From Patella vulgata (Eukaryota; Mollusca; Gastropoda; Patellidae), in NCBI RefSeq assembly GCF_932274485.2, contig NC_065885.2:32315062-32379061 (forward strand): DNA of 64,000 bases. The letters run 5' to 3'. Shown one piece after another: positions 25,001-31,266 of this stretch. The first letter of the stretch is position 1, and every line of letters begins with the position of its first letter. Position numbers and translations under genes: made by a program. The notes under the pieces are model-generated. The model had not been told where the DNA came from. It did not search any database and was given only the letters and a program-made list of their open reading frames with translations.

Positions 25001-27365
25001 CAGTCCCATGACCTACCTTACCGTAGTGACCCAGTGAGTAAAGCGCTGACTCGCTAACAGGGAAGTCTCGGCCTCGCTCCAGGTGATGGTCGAGAAAGTT
25101 CCTCGGTATTTTCCGTTGTTAAACCCCATTTTATTTGAGGCTACGGTGTGTAGCACTACCCTTGTTTGCTTTGAACGTCTAATGGTTTGACTCCGGCGTG
25201 GACACTATTGTAACGTACTTTTGGACTTCAACGTTGTGTTTTCTCACGATACCCAAATCATATTTATGTAACAGGAACAACAATAGTTTTGGTATATGTT
25301 TTTATGTCAAAGCAGTTAAACAATATCTATAGTCTACATTACAATACTTAAATTTAACATGTCTTTCTCTCAACCCCACACCTGTAAAGTCTAACCAGCG
25401 CGGATAGACTCTTGAAACTAATACATCATGGCCTTCGGAGAACCAAATGGTGGCCTGGGAATCAAATGGTTGTCTCAGAATCAAATGGTTGTCTGATTAT
25501 TCAAGCCCTGATTTTGCTCTTTATAGGTGCCAAACCCCTAATTGCTTACGTCATAGACTGACTACAGTACAAAATTCCAATTATGGAATAGTGTGACACT
25601 ACGGGGGCAGATGTGACTCAAAAAACATACATATGACACTATCCTGGTCACATATCTCAAAAACAGGTAGATGTGACACTATACGGTGTTGTTAAATAGA
25701 GTTATTAACTCTGACTTCCACGTTGTGTATATGATCAATTAACTCACGGATACTGCGTTTTTATAACTATGTTTGAATATCAAACACAGGAAACTACAAC
25801 ATCCATGCGATAGTACATTAGGAATTATTATAATATCTACAGTCTGAGTTTAACAAGCCTACTATCCCAACCTCAAACCAAGGCTTAGTGTACGTACTTC
25901 CAAGAACCATGCATGATATCTAATTATCTATAGCTCTACATGATGATCTCGCCCGGCCTGGAAGCCGAAGTGGGTAACGGTATAGCTCTCTAGGAAGCCC
26001 ACATGGTGTCTCTCCCGAGATCTCTAGATGTTGTCTGAAGGGTCTGGGGGAAAATTTATGCGTGATATAGCTTTATTTAACGTCCGCTTCCACCGAGGTG
26101 ATTTATCCTCACTCTGTCTTATATAGAAAGTATAGATGTATCAGCTATTAGGGTGGGACAATTACCATTTTGGGGTAAGTATTTCGTATGGGCACCGTGT
26201 TACGTCAACATTATTCTATTTAATGGGATTAATCTGTGCACGAGATGACTGGACGATAGTACCCTACTTTCAGCAATTGATGATGGCAGGGACTGTCTGT
26301 GAGTTAGTCTAAGAAAGTTCAATCTGGCAAAATACCTACTTAGCCTATTTCTCGTTGTCATCCATTTGTTTAACCACTTCAATATATTAAACAGGACACC
26401 TTTCTTTCATAGAACTAAAATACTATACCTCGCATACCGGCTGTGGTTATTACCTGATTTGGTCAACAAAATATGAAAAGTGTAAATGACCAACATGATA
26501 TCAACCAGCATTGTATGCCATATTTCTTGATTATGAATTTAGAATCAATAATTGGTAAAGGTCACAATATTGTTACATCCATAATATTGTTACATGTGGA
26601 CCCCTATCGAAACTGGTTTACATTCAAATTTATGAAGACTTTTGAGCTAGATATTGGAAGAGATTTTTCTAAAATTATCTTTTACGTGTTGACAATTTAC
26701 TTTTAGAGGTCTGGACAGGGTTCATATTTGATTTCTTCAAAATTGAATTACTGGTAAACTTATCGAAACTGGTCTACATTCAAATTTATGAAATCTTTTG
26801 AGTTAGATATTATTCATTTGGGTCTAAAATTATCTGTTACGTTGACATTTTACTTTCAGAGGTTGGGACGGAGTTCATATTTGATTTCTTTAAACTTGGA
26901 TGGCTGGTGGGAGTATTAGGGACCGACAAGCCCCCATCTATGTTTATTTATGGTATCCTTATGAGAAAGTCATGTGATTAACTACAGCTCTAGACATAGA
27001 TCTATTGAGTCCTTCTTCTCCCTCAATCAATTCAACAGATACCTCCTGACCAGCTAGTTCAGCCATATCTGTATTCCATGTTAACTGCTAAGTGGCTGTG
27101 CTAAACATTAATTAATTCATTACAAGATTTAAAAAAAAAAGCCATTCCGAGAAATCGCATGAAAATAATAGTATCTTAAAATAGATTAAATATATTAAAG
27201 TCACACATTACATCAAGACAGTGTAAAGAGGAAAAAAAACTTACTTCCAAACTCGCCATCTCTAAGGACAATACCTTTCACGAGAACAACCAAGCTTTGA
27301 ATAAAACACAAAGAGACACAAATCATTGTAATGTAAGTTGTGTTGGGGCACAAAGTAAGTTCCAT
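550..27365 (-). CDS. Mosaic secreted/surface recognition protein, 5' part (23 exons, open at left edge)
   Basis: Exons read on the minus strand: 27365-27245, 24754-24656, 24419-24132, 22541-22363, 22163-22040, 21043-20807, 20492-20394, 18517-18434, 17152-16928, 15450-15290, 12677-12525, 12032-11888, 11247-10954, 10230-10054, 7157-7050, 6242-5802, 5293-5075, 4702-4639, 4383-4217, 2802-2659, 2300-2181, 1493-1377, 1099-550. All junctions keep frame with GT/AG ends; the total is 4316 nt, ending in phase 2 at a GTAAGT donor, so more exons lie left of base 1. Modules in order: signal peptide, EGF, ApeC, kringle, EGF, F-type-lectin-like, F5/8C, PAN, CUB, CUB, C-type lectin, four LDLa, fibrinogen/neurexin-IV-like. 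Most modules are bounded by phase-1 introns, as expected of shuffled extracellular domains. Binding of microbial or glycan ligands is inferred from the modules only. The exon 14 donor (10054 or 10058) is the least certain boundary; only 10054 keeps frame. Confidence 0.85.
1377..1493 (-). CDS. Exon 22: LDLa repeat
   Basis: A 117-nt phase 1-1 exon with six cysteines: [36 protein letters not shown]. The acidic cage is present. Confidence 0.85.
1511..1890 (+). mobile_element. TTAA-type MITE copy (degenerate)
   Basis: Shares the left end (AGATTA..TAAAGAGCTG), an internal GTCTTGTCATGTTAATAAATG phrase and the right end GATTTAGCTCTTGCATA with copies at 12979, 49784 and 63101. It lies between exons 21 and 22 of the mosaic gene. 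Confidence 0.6.
2181..2300 (-). CDS. Exon 21: LDLa repeat
   Basis: A 120-nt phase 1-1 exon with all six cysteines: [36 protein letters not shown]. The acidic calcium-binding D..D.SDE residues are intact. The acceptor is CTAG at 2301-2304, chosen because it keeps phase 1. Confidence 0.85.
2659..2802 (-). CDS. Exon 20: LDLa repeat lacking one disulphide
   Basis: A 144-nt phase 1-1 exon. The repeat reads [20 protein letters not shown] then [12 protein letters not shown]. The calcium-cage acidic residues (D..D..SDE) are present, but the first and third of the six cysteines are missing; these two form a disulphide pair in LDLa domains, so the loss looks coordinated. Confidence 0.75.
2826..3990 (+). 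repeat. ~1 kb interspersed repeat (family of 42690-43690), split by a Tc1-like fragment
   Basis: 2826-3360 and 3680-3990 carry the recurring phrases AAATCGGATAAAA, TGTGACCT, GTCCACAA, ATTTTTCCTACAATC and AAGAAGTTACGGTCCGATA shared with 42690-43690. The middle (3387-3672) is a Tc1-like 3' fragment, so the DNA transposon probably inserted into the older repeat. Confidence 0.65.
3387..3672 (-). mobile_element. Tc1-like transposon 3' fragment
   Basis: The minus reading gives [20 protein letters not shown], then [12 protein letters not shown] and SMYRHIRY, the C-terminal part of a Tc1 transposase. The adjoining non-coding stretch (AATCATTCGACAAAACGACT and following) is shared with the longer copy at 13963-14938. 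Most of the transposase is absent. Confidence 0.8.
4217..5293 (-). CDS. Exons 17-19: C-type lectin domain with EPN motif
   Basis: Exons 5293-5075, 4702-4639 and 4383-4217 encode a complete C-type lectin fold: [17 protein letters not shown]...C...[11 protein letters not shown], the IGLR equivalent of the WIGL core, W.NG.P..FTSWADNEPNG, then [14 protein letters not shown] and FICER. The EPN tripeptide is the one associated with mannose-type sugar binding; the usual WND calcium motif reads WHN instead, so calcium-dependent sugar binding may be altered. The splice positions divide the fold as in many animal C-type lectins. Confidence 0.9.
5802..6242 (-). CDS. Exon 16: CUB domain 2
   Basis: A 441-nt phase 1-1 exon. 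After a cysteine-rich lead ([13 protein letters not shown]...QQC) it reads [20 protein letters not shown] and W.IEAP, then VKLEILNF, a ...CLEGSVTI segment, IIGRYC and a final [11 protein letters not shown]. This is the canonical CUB order (CGG.L....G...SP.YP..Y.....C.W.I) with the conserved first cysteine pair. Confidence 0.85.
6428..6920. repeat. Palindromic A+T-rich repeat field
   Basis: About 490 bases packed with variants of TTTCGTTTAAACGAAA, itself a perfect inverted repeat, plus half-sites such as AATTAATTATTTCGTTT and TTTCGTATTAAAACGAAA. It lies between CUB exons 15 and 16 of the mosaic gene. No coding potential was seen. Confidence 0.8.
7050..10230 (-). CDS. Exons 14-15: CUB domain 1 (divergent)
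   Basis: Exons 10230-10054 and 7157-7050. The text reads [32 protein letters not shown], then [20 protein letters not shown]. These fit the SP.YP......W.I......I.L.F...E and ..S......GF...Y pattern of CUB domains, without the usual conserved cysteine pairs. The donor of exon 14 is G|GTTATA at 10053; an alternative GTAGGT donor four bases away breaks frame. The 2.9 kb intron between the two halves holds SINEs, a pogo-like remnant and an inverted repeat. Confidence 0.6.
7190..7380 (-). repeat. SINE family A, truncated
   Basis: Begins (in reverse) with the tail GAAATGAAATGGGGTTTAGC and the conserved core GGCGTTACGGCCTACTCTTA. The tRNA-like head is missing; the copy stops at an inverted CTCTCGAAAGAGAG. 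Confidence 0.8.
7434..7612 (-). repeat. SINE family B, degenerate
   Basis: Carries ACACAAACCAGGTCATTTGA, CAATAATTCGCTTG-like and TTGACTCAATGGCAGACCTT phrases of family B, with a damaged tRNA-like head at the right end (GACCACTAGCGACCTCCC). Confidence 0.7.
7648..8005 (-). mobile_element. pogo/Tigger-like DNA transposon remnant
   Basis: The minus frame reads [30 protein letters not shown] and [15 protein letters not shown], the DDE-domain signature of Tigger/pogo transposases (second Asp in DNAPGHP). At the left, CAGTGAAATCCCTCTATTAA resembles a pogo-family terminal repeat. Only the middle of the transposase remains. Confidence 0.8.
8590..9060 (-). repeat. Interspersed repeat, inverted relative of 36370-36690
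   Basis: The phrases GATGACATCGATGCGACTTA, CTCCGACAAATTAAATTCTA, TATTTCCTATTTAGCGTAAA and ACGTCTTATGTAAACAATGC recur on the opposite strand at 36440-36690. No coding signal. It lies in the intron between the two CUB1 exons. Confidence 0.75.
9678..9944 (-). repeat. tRNA-derived SINE, family B
   Basis: In reverse: an A-box-like TGGCCGAATGGTTAGCACGT, a B-box-like GTTTCGATTCCCCGG, then a body ending in TTGAACCATGTGTTAGTCCC and the tail GACGTTAAACCCCACTT. Same structure as 15563-15840 and 21645-21911. Confidence 0.85.
10954..11247 (-). CDS. Exon 13: PAN/apple-like domain
   Basis: One 294-nt phase 1-1 exon encoding about 98 residues: a start resembling [14 protein letters not shown], then [20 protein letters not shown] and TCLLR, ending with IYGQRIC. 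The C..KC....  C....F......C.L core is the PAN/apple pattern. The assignment is by pattern only. Confidence 0.6.
11888..15450 (-). CDS. Exons 10-12: F5/8 type C (discoidin) domain
   Basis: Exons 15450-15290, 12677-12525 and 12032-11888 join in phase 0 to encode about 153 residues. Landmarks are [17 protein letters not shown] at the start, [46 protein letters not shown] and [10 protein letters not shown] at the end, with the two end cysteines of the fold. Discoidin modules bind glycans, lipids or matrix. The large intron between exons 10 and 11 contains a broken Tc1-like element and repeats. Confidence 0.9.
12727..12960 (-). repeat. SINE family A copy
   Basis: Tail AAATGGGGTTTAACATC at the left, core with TTTTACGTGCACGCCA, and in reverse a tRNA-like head with GGTTCGATACCGG (B box) near the right end. 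It is followed directly by a TTAA MITE. Confidence 0.75.
12979..13356 (+). mobile_element. TTAA-type MITE copy with target duplication
   Basis: 378 bp flanked by TTAA on both sides (12975-12978 and 13357-13360). Ends ATGGCCATTATG and, in reverse, ACAGGCATTATG form imperfect terminal inverted repeats. The internal sequence matches copies at 49784-50119 and 63101-63482. TTAA duplications are typical of piggyBac-type transposition. Confidence 0.8.
13963..14938 (-). mobile_element. Tc1-like DNA transposon, internally deleted
   Basis: An open frame of 275 codons (14938-14111) includes [43 protein letters not shown], then [12 protein letters not shown] and a C-terminal [19 protein letters not shown]. 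The segment that should carry the second catalytic Asp (DNARPH-like) is deleted between GGIG and PIEY. The N-terminal third is shifted: another frame at 14738-14547 holds the [20 protein letters not shown] part. It is therefore non-autonomous. It lies in the intron between F5/8C exons 10 and 11. Confidence 0.9.
15563..15840 (-). repeat. SINE family B with probable target-site duplication
   Basis: A complete family B copy. GGTTTTGTTAAAG before it (about 15550) and GGTTTTGTTTAAAG after it (15840) look like a ~14-base duplication with one indel, typical of LINE-driven retroposition. In reverse the head is TGGCCGAATGGTTAGCACGT. Confidence 0.8.
16928..18517 (-). CDS. Exons 8-9: partial F-type-lectin-like (FTP) domain
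   Basis: Exons 18517-18434 and 17152-16928. The reading contains [20 protein letters not shown], matching the PWW.VDLG....I..V.I.N signature of F-type lectins, then [15 protein letters not shown] and GRYATI, matching the later C..........C...GRYV.I pattern. About 45 residues normally at the front of this fold (the QSS and A.DG segment) are not encoded by these exons; either a small exon was missed or the module is truncated. A galactose-binding-like fold is likely; fucose binding is not established. Confidence 0.6.
17896..18126 (-). mobile_element. TTAA-type MITE, internally deleted copy
   Basis: TTAA at 17892-17895 and 18127-18130 flank 231 bp with ends AGATGCATTATG and (reverse) AGATGCATAAAT. 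The interior matches the ~380 bp copies but is shorter. Confidence 0.7.
19255..19470 (+). mobile_element. TTAA-type MITE fragment
   Basis: Retains TTAGATAATGTAAAATGAAT, TTTCATTCAAATTACTTTAT and TTATTATCGTAACTACGGTA from the MITE interior; both ends are lost. Confidence 0.55.
20394..20492 (-). CDS. Exon 7: EGF-like module 2
   Basis: A 99-nt phase 1-1 exon with six cysteines ([23 protein letters not shown]). Same length and phase as exon 2 and clearly paralogous to it. Confidence 0.8.
20807..21043 (-). CDS. Exon 6: kringle domain
   Basis: A single 237-nt phase 1-1 exon encoding a complete kringle with six cysteines: [10 protein letters not shown] near the start, [12 protein letters not shown], then HNYCR, GCFV and a final ECDIPKC. 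These correspond to the conserved Y.G..N.T.SG..C..W, ..NYCRNPD, and ..CDIP.C landmarks of plasminogen-type kringles. Kringles mediate protein and peptide binding. Confidence 0.9.
21453..22022 (-). mobile_element. TTAA-type MITE containing a nested SINE
   Basis: The left part (CATACATTATGCAAGAGCTA) and right part (CGAGAACTGTCAACTCTTTA to CATAATGTCCCT|TTAA) are one MITE interrupted by the SINE at 21645-21911. The right end lies only 17 bases from the donor side of ApeC exon 5 (exon end 22040). Confidence 0.7.
21645..21911 (-). repeat. SINE family B, nested in a MITE
   Basis: Tail AAATGGGGTTTAACGTCCAC at the left; in reverse the head TGGCTGAATGGTTAGCAGGT and B box GTTTCGATTTCCC. Confidence 0.85.
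22040..24419 (-). CDS. Exons 3-5: ApeC (apextrin C-terminal) domain
   Basis: Exons 24419-24132, 22541-22363 and 22163-22040 encode about 197 residues. Recognisable ApeC landmarks in order are [14 protein letters not shown] near the start, then FCQ, then W..GSYCIFQ...SCPNGF, then ICCKQD-like [15 protein letters not shown], and C.DV..M.V.EE...EW.DYPGF near the end. ApeC occurs in invertebrate apextrin-like and other secreted defence proteins, where some members bind bacterial cell-wall components. Here it is an internal module near the N-terminus, not the usual C-terminal one. Introns between the three exons hold SINE-like and TTAA-MITE repeats. Confidence 0.8.
22855..23021 (-). repeat. tRNA-derived SINE fragment (distinct head)
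   Basis: In reverse it begins GGGATGGCCTAGTGGTCTAG (A box) and contains GTTTCGATCCCTGG (B box), followed by the shared CCTCGTGGTTTACTCCGGGT phrase. The tail is missing. Confidence 0.7.
24656..24754 (-). CDS. Exon 2: EGF-like module 1
   Basis: A 99-nt phase 1-1 exon with six cysteines in the order C-x4-C, then C-x-C-x-CG-x4-G-x2-C (ending FYGSFCEK). Its length, phase and sequence (CPY.EC....G, then DG/HD-.YG) match the other EGF exon at 20394-20492, so the two look like an exon duplication. Confidence 0.8.
25013..25130 (+). repeat. SINE family A fragment, plus strand
   Basis: Head TAGTGACCCAGTGAGTAAAG then GCTGACTCGCTAACAGGGAA, jumping quickly to the tail GTTGTTAAACCCCATTTTAT; the core is deleted. 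It lies in intron 1 of the mosaic gene. Confidence 0.65.
26607..26905. repeat. Diverged tandem duplication in mosaic-gene intron 1
   Basis: Two ~145 bp units (26607-26755 and 26762-26905) share TCGAAACTGG, TACATTCAAATTTATGAA, CTAAAATTATCT and GTTCATATTTGATTTCTT with clear divergence. Confidence 0.7.
27245..27365 (-). CDS. Exon 1: signal peptide of mosaic gene
   Basis: The ATG at 27365 opens a 40-residue stretch beginning [11 protein letters not shown], followed by the hydrophobic core [15 protein letters not shown], typical of a cleaved signal peptide. It ends in phase 1 at a GTAAGT donor (after 27245) and joins the first EGF exon to give EFG-N-CPY. A second in-frame ATG lies 12 bases upstream (27377, MRLV-MELT) and could be used instead. 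No promoter motif was recognised upstream. Confidence 0.7.
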
Positions 27366-28168
27366 AACCAGCCTCATAAAAATACCATTTTGTGAAAACG
27401 TTGTCAAAGCCACACCAAACCTCCAAAGTGGTGAAGCCGAAGTCTCACAAATGTATATCCCACTGGGTCGTTCGATCCCAATCGCTAGATATCTAAGCAA
27501 TATCGGATGCCTTATTTGACTTATATCATGTTCTATCCAGACAACATCACGTCATATCAAATATAAAGCGGTTAAATTGACAATTGTATTAGTTCAAAAG
27601 TTGAATGGCACAAACTCGTCTTGTGGCGATTAAATAAAAACTGTTCTACTATGGATATATATTATTTTCCACATCCGTAAAAATAATCTGTTATGTGAAA
27701 CCGGTCAACATTGAATGCCTAAGGACTTCTTGGAATATAACATTTTAGTTGATTGTTTATATGTCCATAGAAAATTGACAACTATAGCGCTAATGGGATC
27801 CACGGGGGATAAGGAATTATCAAAATTATATGAAGTCCGATGTAGAACACGTCAAGCTGTTAATTATTTATAGTGTTTACGGCGAACACACATCTTTTGA
27901 TTTGTTAATAGTAATGTTTATTATACAAAAAAATTAATCATTTATAGTTGATACGTATATAGTGTACCCGGAGGTAGAATTGTACTGATATAAAACCAAC
28001 CAGATAAAAAAAATCTATTGAATATCATAGATCAGACATTAACTGAATTCTTCTACATTAAAGAATACAGTTTATATGGTGTTTGAATAATATGCCGTCT
28101 AAAACACTGTTGAAACGGCATTTAGTAACTGAACATAATTAAAGTAAGCGTAAGCACAACAGTTCTAT

Positions 28169-28262
28169 GGGAAACAATTACTGAGTCTTAATCGGAGCTA
28201 CGTTGGTACAGTGAATCATGGTAAAACGTATAGCTCCGATTAAAGTTCGGTAATTGTTTTCC
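28169..28262. repeat. Imperfect inverted repeat (hairpin)
   Basis: Left arm GGGAAACAATTACTGAGTCT then TAATCGGAGCTACG; the right arm in reverse is GGAAAACAATTACCGAACTT then TAATCGGAGCTATACG, with a ~22-base loop. Likely a small foldback element. Confidence 0.7.
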
Positions 28263-29829
28263 AGCATACATTTCTCTTTTCCTGTTCAATAATTATGTTA
28301 AGACGCTTGGAAAAAATCTGGGTAAAATTCCCGGACTAAGTACATCTTTTCTGCACAGCCAAATTAATGATAATGACTTGACGCCAATCGGCCAAAATAA
28401 CAAACTTCAGTTTTCTTGGAATAATTCAAGGGTTGGCAGCACTTTATATAAATGAAACATTTCTTTACCATGTTTAGACATAACTAACACGTTTTAAACA
28501 TTGTTCACGTCATAAACTGTCATTTTCGGCCGACAAATACACTATTTAGCCTAATTTTCCACAAAAATCAACATGCTATAGTATTCTACCGAATTTGGGG
28601 CCCATAGGAAATAACTGTCTCAAATATTCTACAATTTCTGTAGTGCAAATCCTATAATTTTTCCTACAGATTTATTCTAAAATTCCTATAAGAAAATATT
28701 TTAGTATACTATACATTTTTTCTGTATAGTTTATAAGTTCTACAGTTACCTTTAATTAAGTTTTGTGAACAGAATGCACAGTTTTTTCAGTTTCTAGTTA
28801 ATACTAACTTCCATGAAGTTGTCATACATTTACATGTACATTGAAAATAAAATTTTGAAATTCAGCCAATGACCAAACAGTCTTCTGTTGGGTTAACTTT
28901 AATTAACGGATAATGAAATTGACCTTCCAGCAACGGAAATTTAACGGACCGTTAAGAAACGACACGTTAGAGTTTAACGGATCGTTGAAATAACTGAGTT
29001 TTGAGCAACCGGCCCCTGATGAACATTGCATAGGAGGGTTTAACATCAATTATTTACTATTTTGCCTTATTACACTATTTTGCCTATACCGTTTTTGTTT
29101 TTTAGGACTTCGAATTTTGTCTAATGGTTTGGATTGTTCGTACTTGGTTTTATTTTATTATTACAAGGTTATTTAATATTTTAATACCAATACTGGTCCA
29201 TTTTTATTGTGCTGAAATTCCTGTGAAAAACTACTTAGTATCTTGGTTGGGGAAGAGATCGAGACGATTGGTTGGGGGGGGGGGGGTCTGGTTGGTTAGG
29301 GAGAAGATACGGTTGGTTCTATGCGTAACATAACCTTTGACACCTGCAATTTTGGGACTGGTCGTCTACTTCACAGTGAAAATGAAAGTATGTATTTTTT
29401 CGTAAGGTTGCACTGAACTATGATAAAAGTTTCCAAAATTGTTTCGCCAATTCACTAAAATATAATATCTGGTTTTGCTTCTTTAATATCCTATTAACAA
29501 AATAAATATCCAATTAATAAAGCATAAGTCCAATGTTCTGATAATCCAATATTTAAAAGAGAATACTAGGTTGTGATCTACATGTAGGTACAATTCCGCA
29601 CTTTACAAACCAAGAAATTCGCATATTAATAGAATATAATGCCTTTGTAAAGGGTGGTTTGATTTGATTGATCAACTACTTTATCCTCTCATCATTATAA
29701 AGCTTGATACACATGTCGTGCTTTTAGAATAAAAACAGTGATTGATATCCCATAAAAATTGTGTTCTGTTAATGTGTTCCTCAATCGCTAAATGCCGCTT
29801 AAAGATTATACTATATTTTTGATGAAGTC

Positions 29830-30365
29830 GTTCACATGATCGATCCTAGTGTTGGCAAAGAAAGTTCATCGGAATTTTCCAGCGTGGTTCCTCCTTGTCA
29901 GAAGGACTGGCAAGGGACAACGTATAGTTGTTCGGATGGGACGAAAAACCTAGGTCTCATTTACACATTTTCGTGCATGTAAAAGATACCTTGGCAATTG
30001 GAATTCGATATAAGAGCATAGGCGTACGAGCTGGGGAGGCGGCCGCCCCCCTCCCATTTTGGGCACCAAATGCTGGGAAAATTTGGGCACACAATTGTAT
30101 TTTGTAAAAGTTGTATAAAAAAAGCTATTGTGTTCTTGAATGTGTCCAATTTAACAGCGAATTTATTATTATTATGTAACATACTAAGAACCTAACTTCA
30201 TTTTTTGGGCACCAACCACCACCGCCCCCCCCCCCCCCAGTCAAAAATTTCCCCGTACGCCTATGTATAAGAGTAGACCACAGCGCCGCTATCCGGGCAA
30301 AATTTCTCTTACTGCACACCGTATGACGTATGTCCGTCTTCATTAGCCCAATCGCAGCAAAAACA
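29830..30365 (+). repeat. SINE family A, interrupted by a hAT-like MITE
   Basis: The plus-strand SINE core (GGCAAGGGACAACGTATAGT, GGAATTCGATATAAGAG) stops at 30016 and resumes at 30266 (TATAAGAGTAGACCACAGCG, then GTCCGTCTTCATTAGCCCAA). The interruption is the element at 30017-30265. Confidence 0.8.
30017..30265. mobile_element. hAT-like MITE with perfect 8 bp target duplication
   Basis: 249 bp with 12-base terminal inverted repeats CATAGGCGTACG / CGTACGCCTATG. It is flanked by TATAAGAG at 30009-30016 and 30266-30273. An 8-base duplication is the hallmark of hAT elements. The interior has C- and G-runs and no transposase. Confidence 0.88.
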
Positions 30366-30499
30366 GTTTTGCCTTAATCTGTAAATAGAAAATGCGCACG
30401 GAAATGTCTAAAAATAAACGTATAAATAACGTCATAGATGAAAAACGTCATGAGCATTGTGACGTCATGGTATTGTTCTATCATTCACAGTACTGATAA

Positions 30500-30591
30500 G
30501 ACGTGTATTATAAGTTTCCTTGTGCTTACATAACTATTTCAAGATTTTATCAACGAAAAACAGTGATTCAAGATAACTATTTAGAAAATAG
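30500..30591 (+). other. Probable 5' untranslated exon of the repeat-rich gene
   Basis: A strong donor (ATAG|GTAAGTATT at 30591/30592) has no coding frame before it. The next plausible acceptor is TTTCAG at 31260-31265, one base before the ATG at 31267. The exon start is unknown; 30500 is nominal. Confidence 0.45.
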
Positions 30592-30855
30592 GTAAGTATT
30601 TGTACCTGTCATTTAAAGAAAACAAAACCAACAATTAATTAACAAAAAACGTGTGAATCATTGTCGCCGTTTTGGGCTCGCTCCACTCTAATCCCATATA
30701 AAAGTAGGCCTATGTCTCCGAGTATCTGATTTTATCAAAGGCTCGGGCAATCACCAGATCTCACGCCTAACTTGGCGATGTCTCAACCCCGCCCCATCCC
30801 GCCTCCCGTTTAGTTTCCTGAACACGCCTCTGCTATGTATTAGATTCTCAAAACA

Positions 30856-31169
30856 AATGAAATGAAATGGGGATTACCTTTCTGCATCGACTGGGATAAT
30901 AAAGACGGGCATGCCATGCAGTGTGCTAGGGGCATTTTGCCTGGACAGCGGCGCTACGGCCTACTCTCATGTCGAATTCCAACAGTCTGTCAAGGGCTCT
31001 TTAACTTGAACGCCAATGTCTACACGGGACCTCTTATTATTTGTCCCATCCGATCGACTGTCCGTTGTCCTTTGCCAGACCCTCCGCTCTACGCCAACAC
31101 CGGGATTGAACACGGGACCACCAATTTAGCGAGCCAACTGCTTACTCAACGAGTCACACCGGTACCCTG
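30856..31169 (-). repeat. SINE family A with target-site duplication
   Basis: Flanked by TCAAAACA at 30848-30855 and 31170-31177. Tail AATGAAATGAAATGGGG at the left, core AGCGGCGCTACGGCCTACTC, and in reverse a tRNA-like head ending in GTTCAATCCCGG. It sits in the presumed first intron of the repeat-rich gene. Confidence 0.85.
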
Positions 31170-31266
31170 TCAAAACAGTGTGCAAGACAACAATAGGTTA
31201 AGTATTTTTGGTGATAAATCATTGCTGGCAGGGTTTTTTCATCGAGACACTTTATGATATTTCAGC

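Larger units (their letters stand above)
27378..30480. other. Intergenic space between divergent genes
   Basis: Lies between the 5' end of the mosaic gene (minus) and the repeat-rich gene (plus), so it should hold both promoters. I see no recognisable promoter motif. It contains an imperfect hairpin (28169-28262), a run of 13 or so G around 29275-29287, and a SINE split by a MITE (29830-30365). Confidence 0.5.

Noticed and set aside
30862-31257. 131-codon plus-strand frame
   Set aside because: It lies within a SINE and reads its antisense; similar frames recur in the other SINE copies (7193, 36062).
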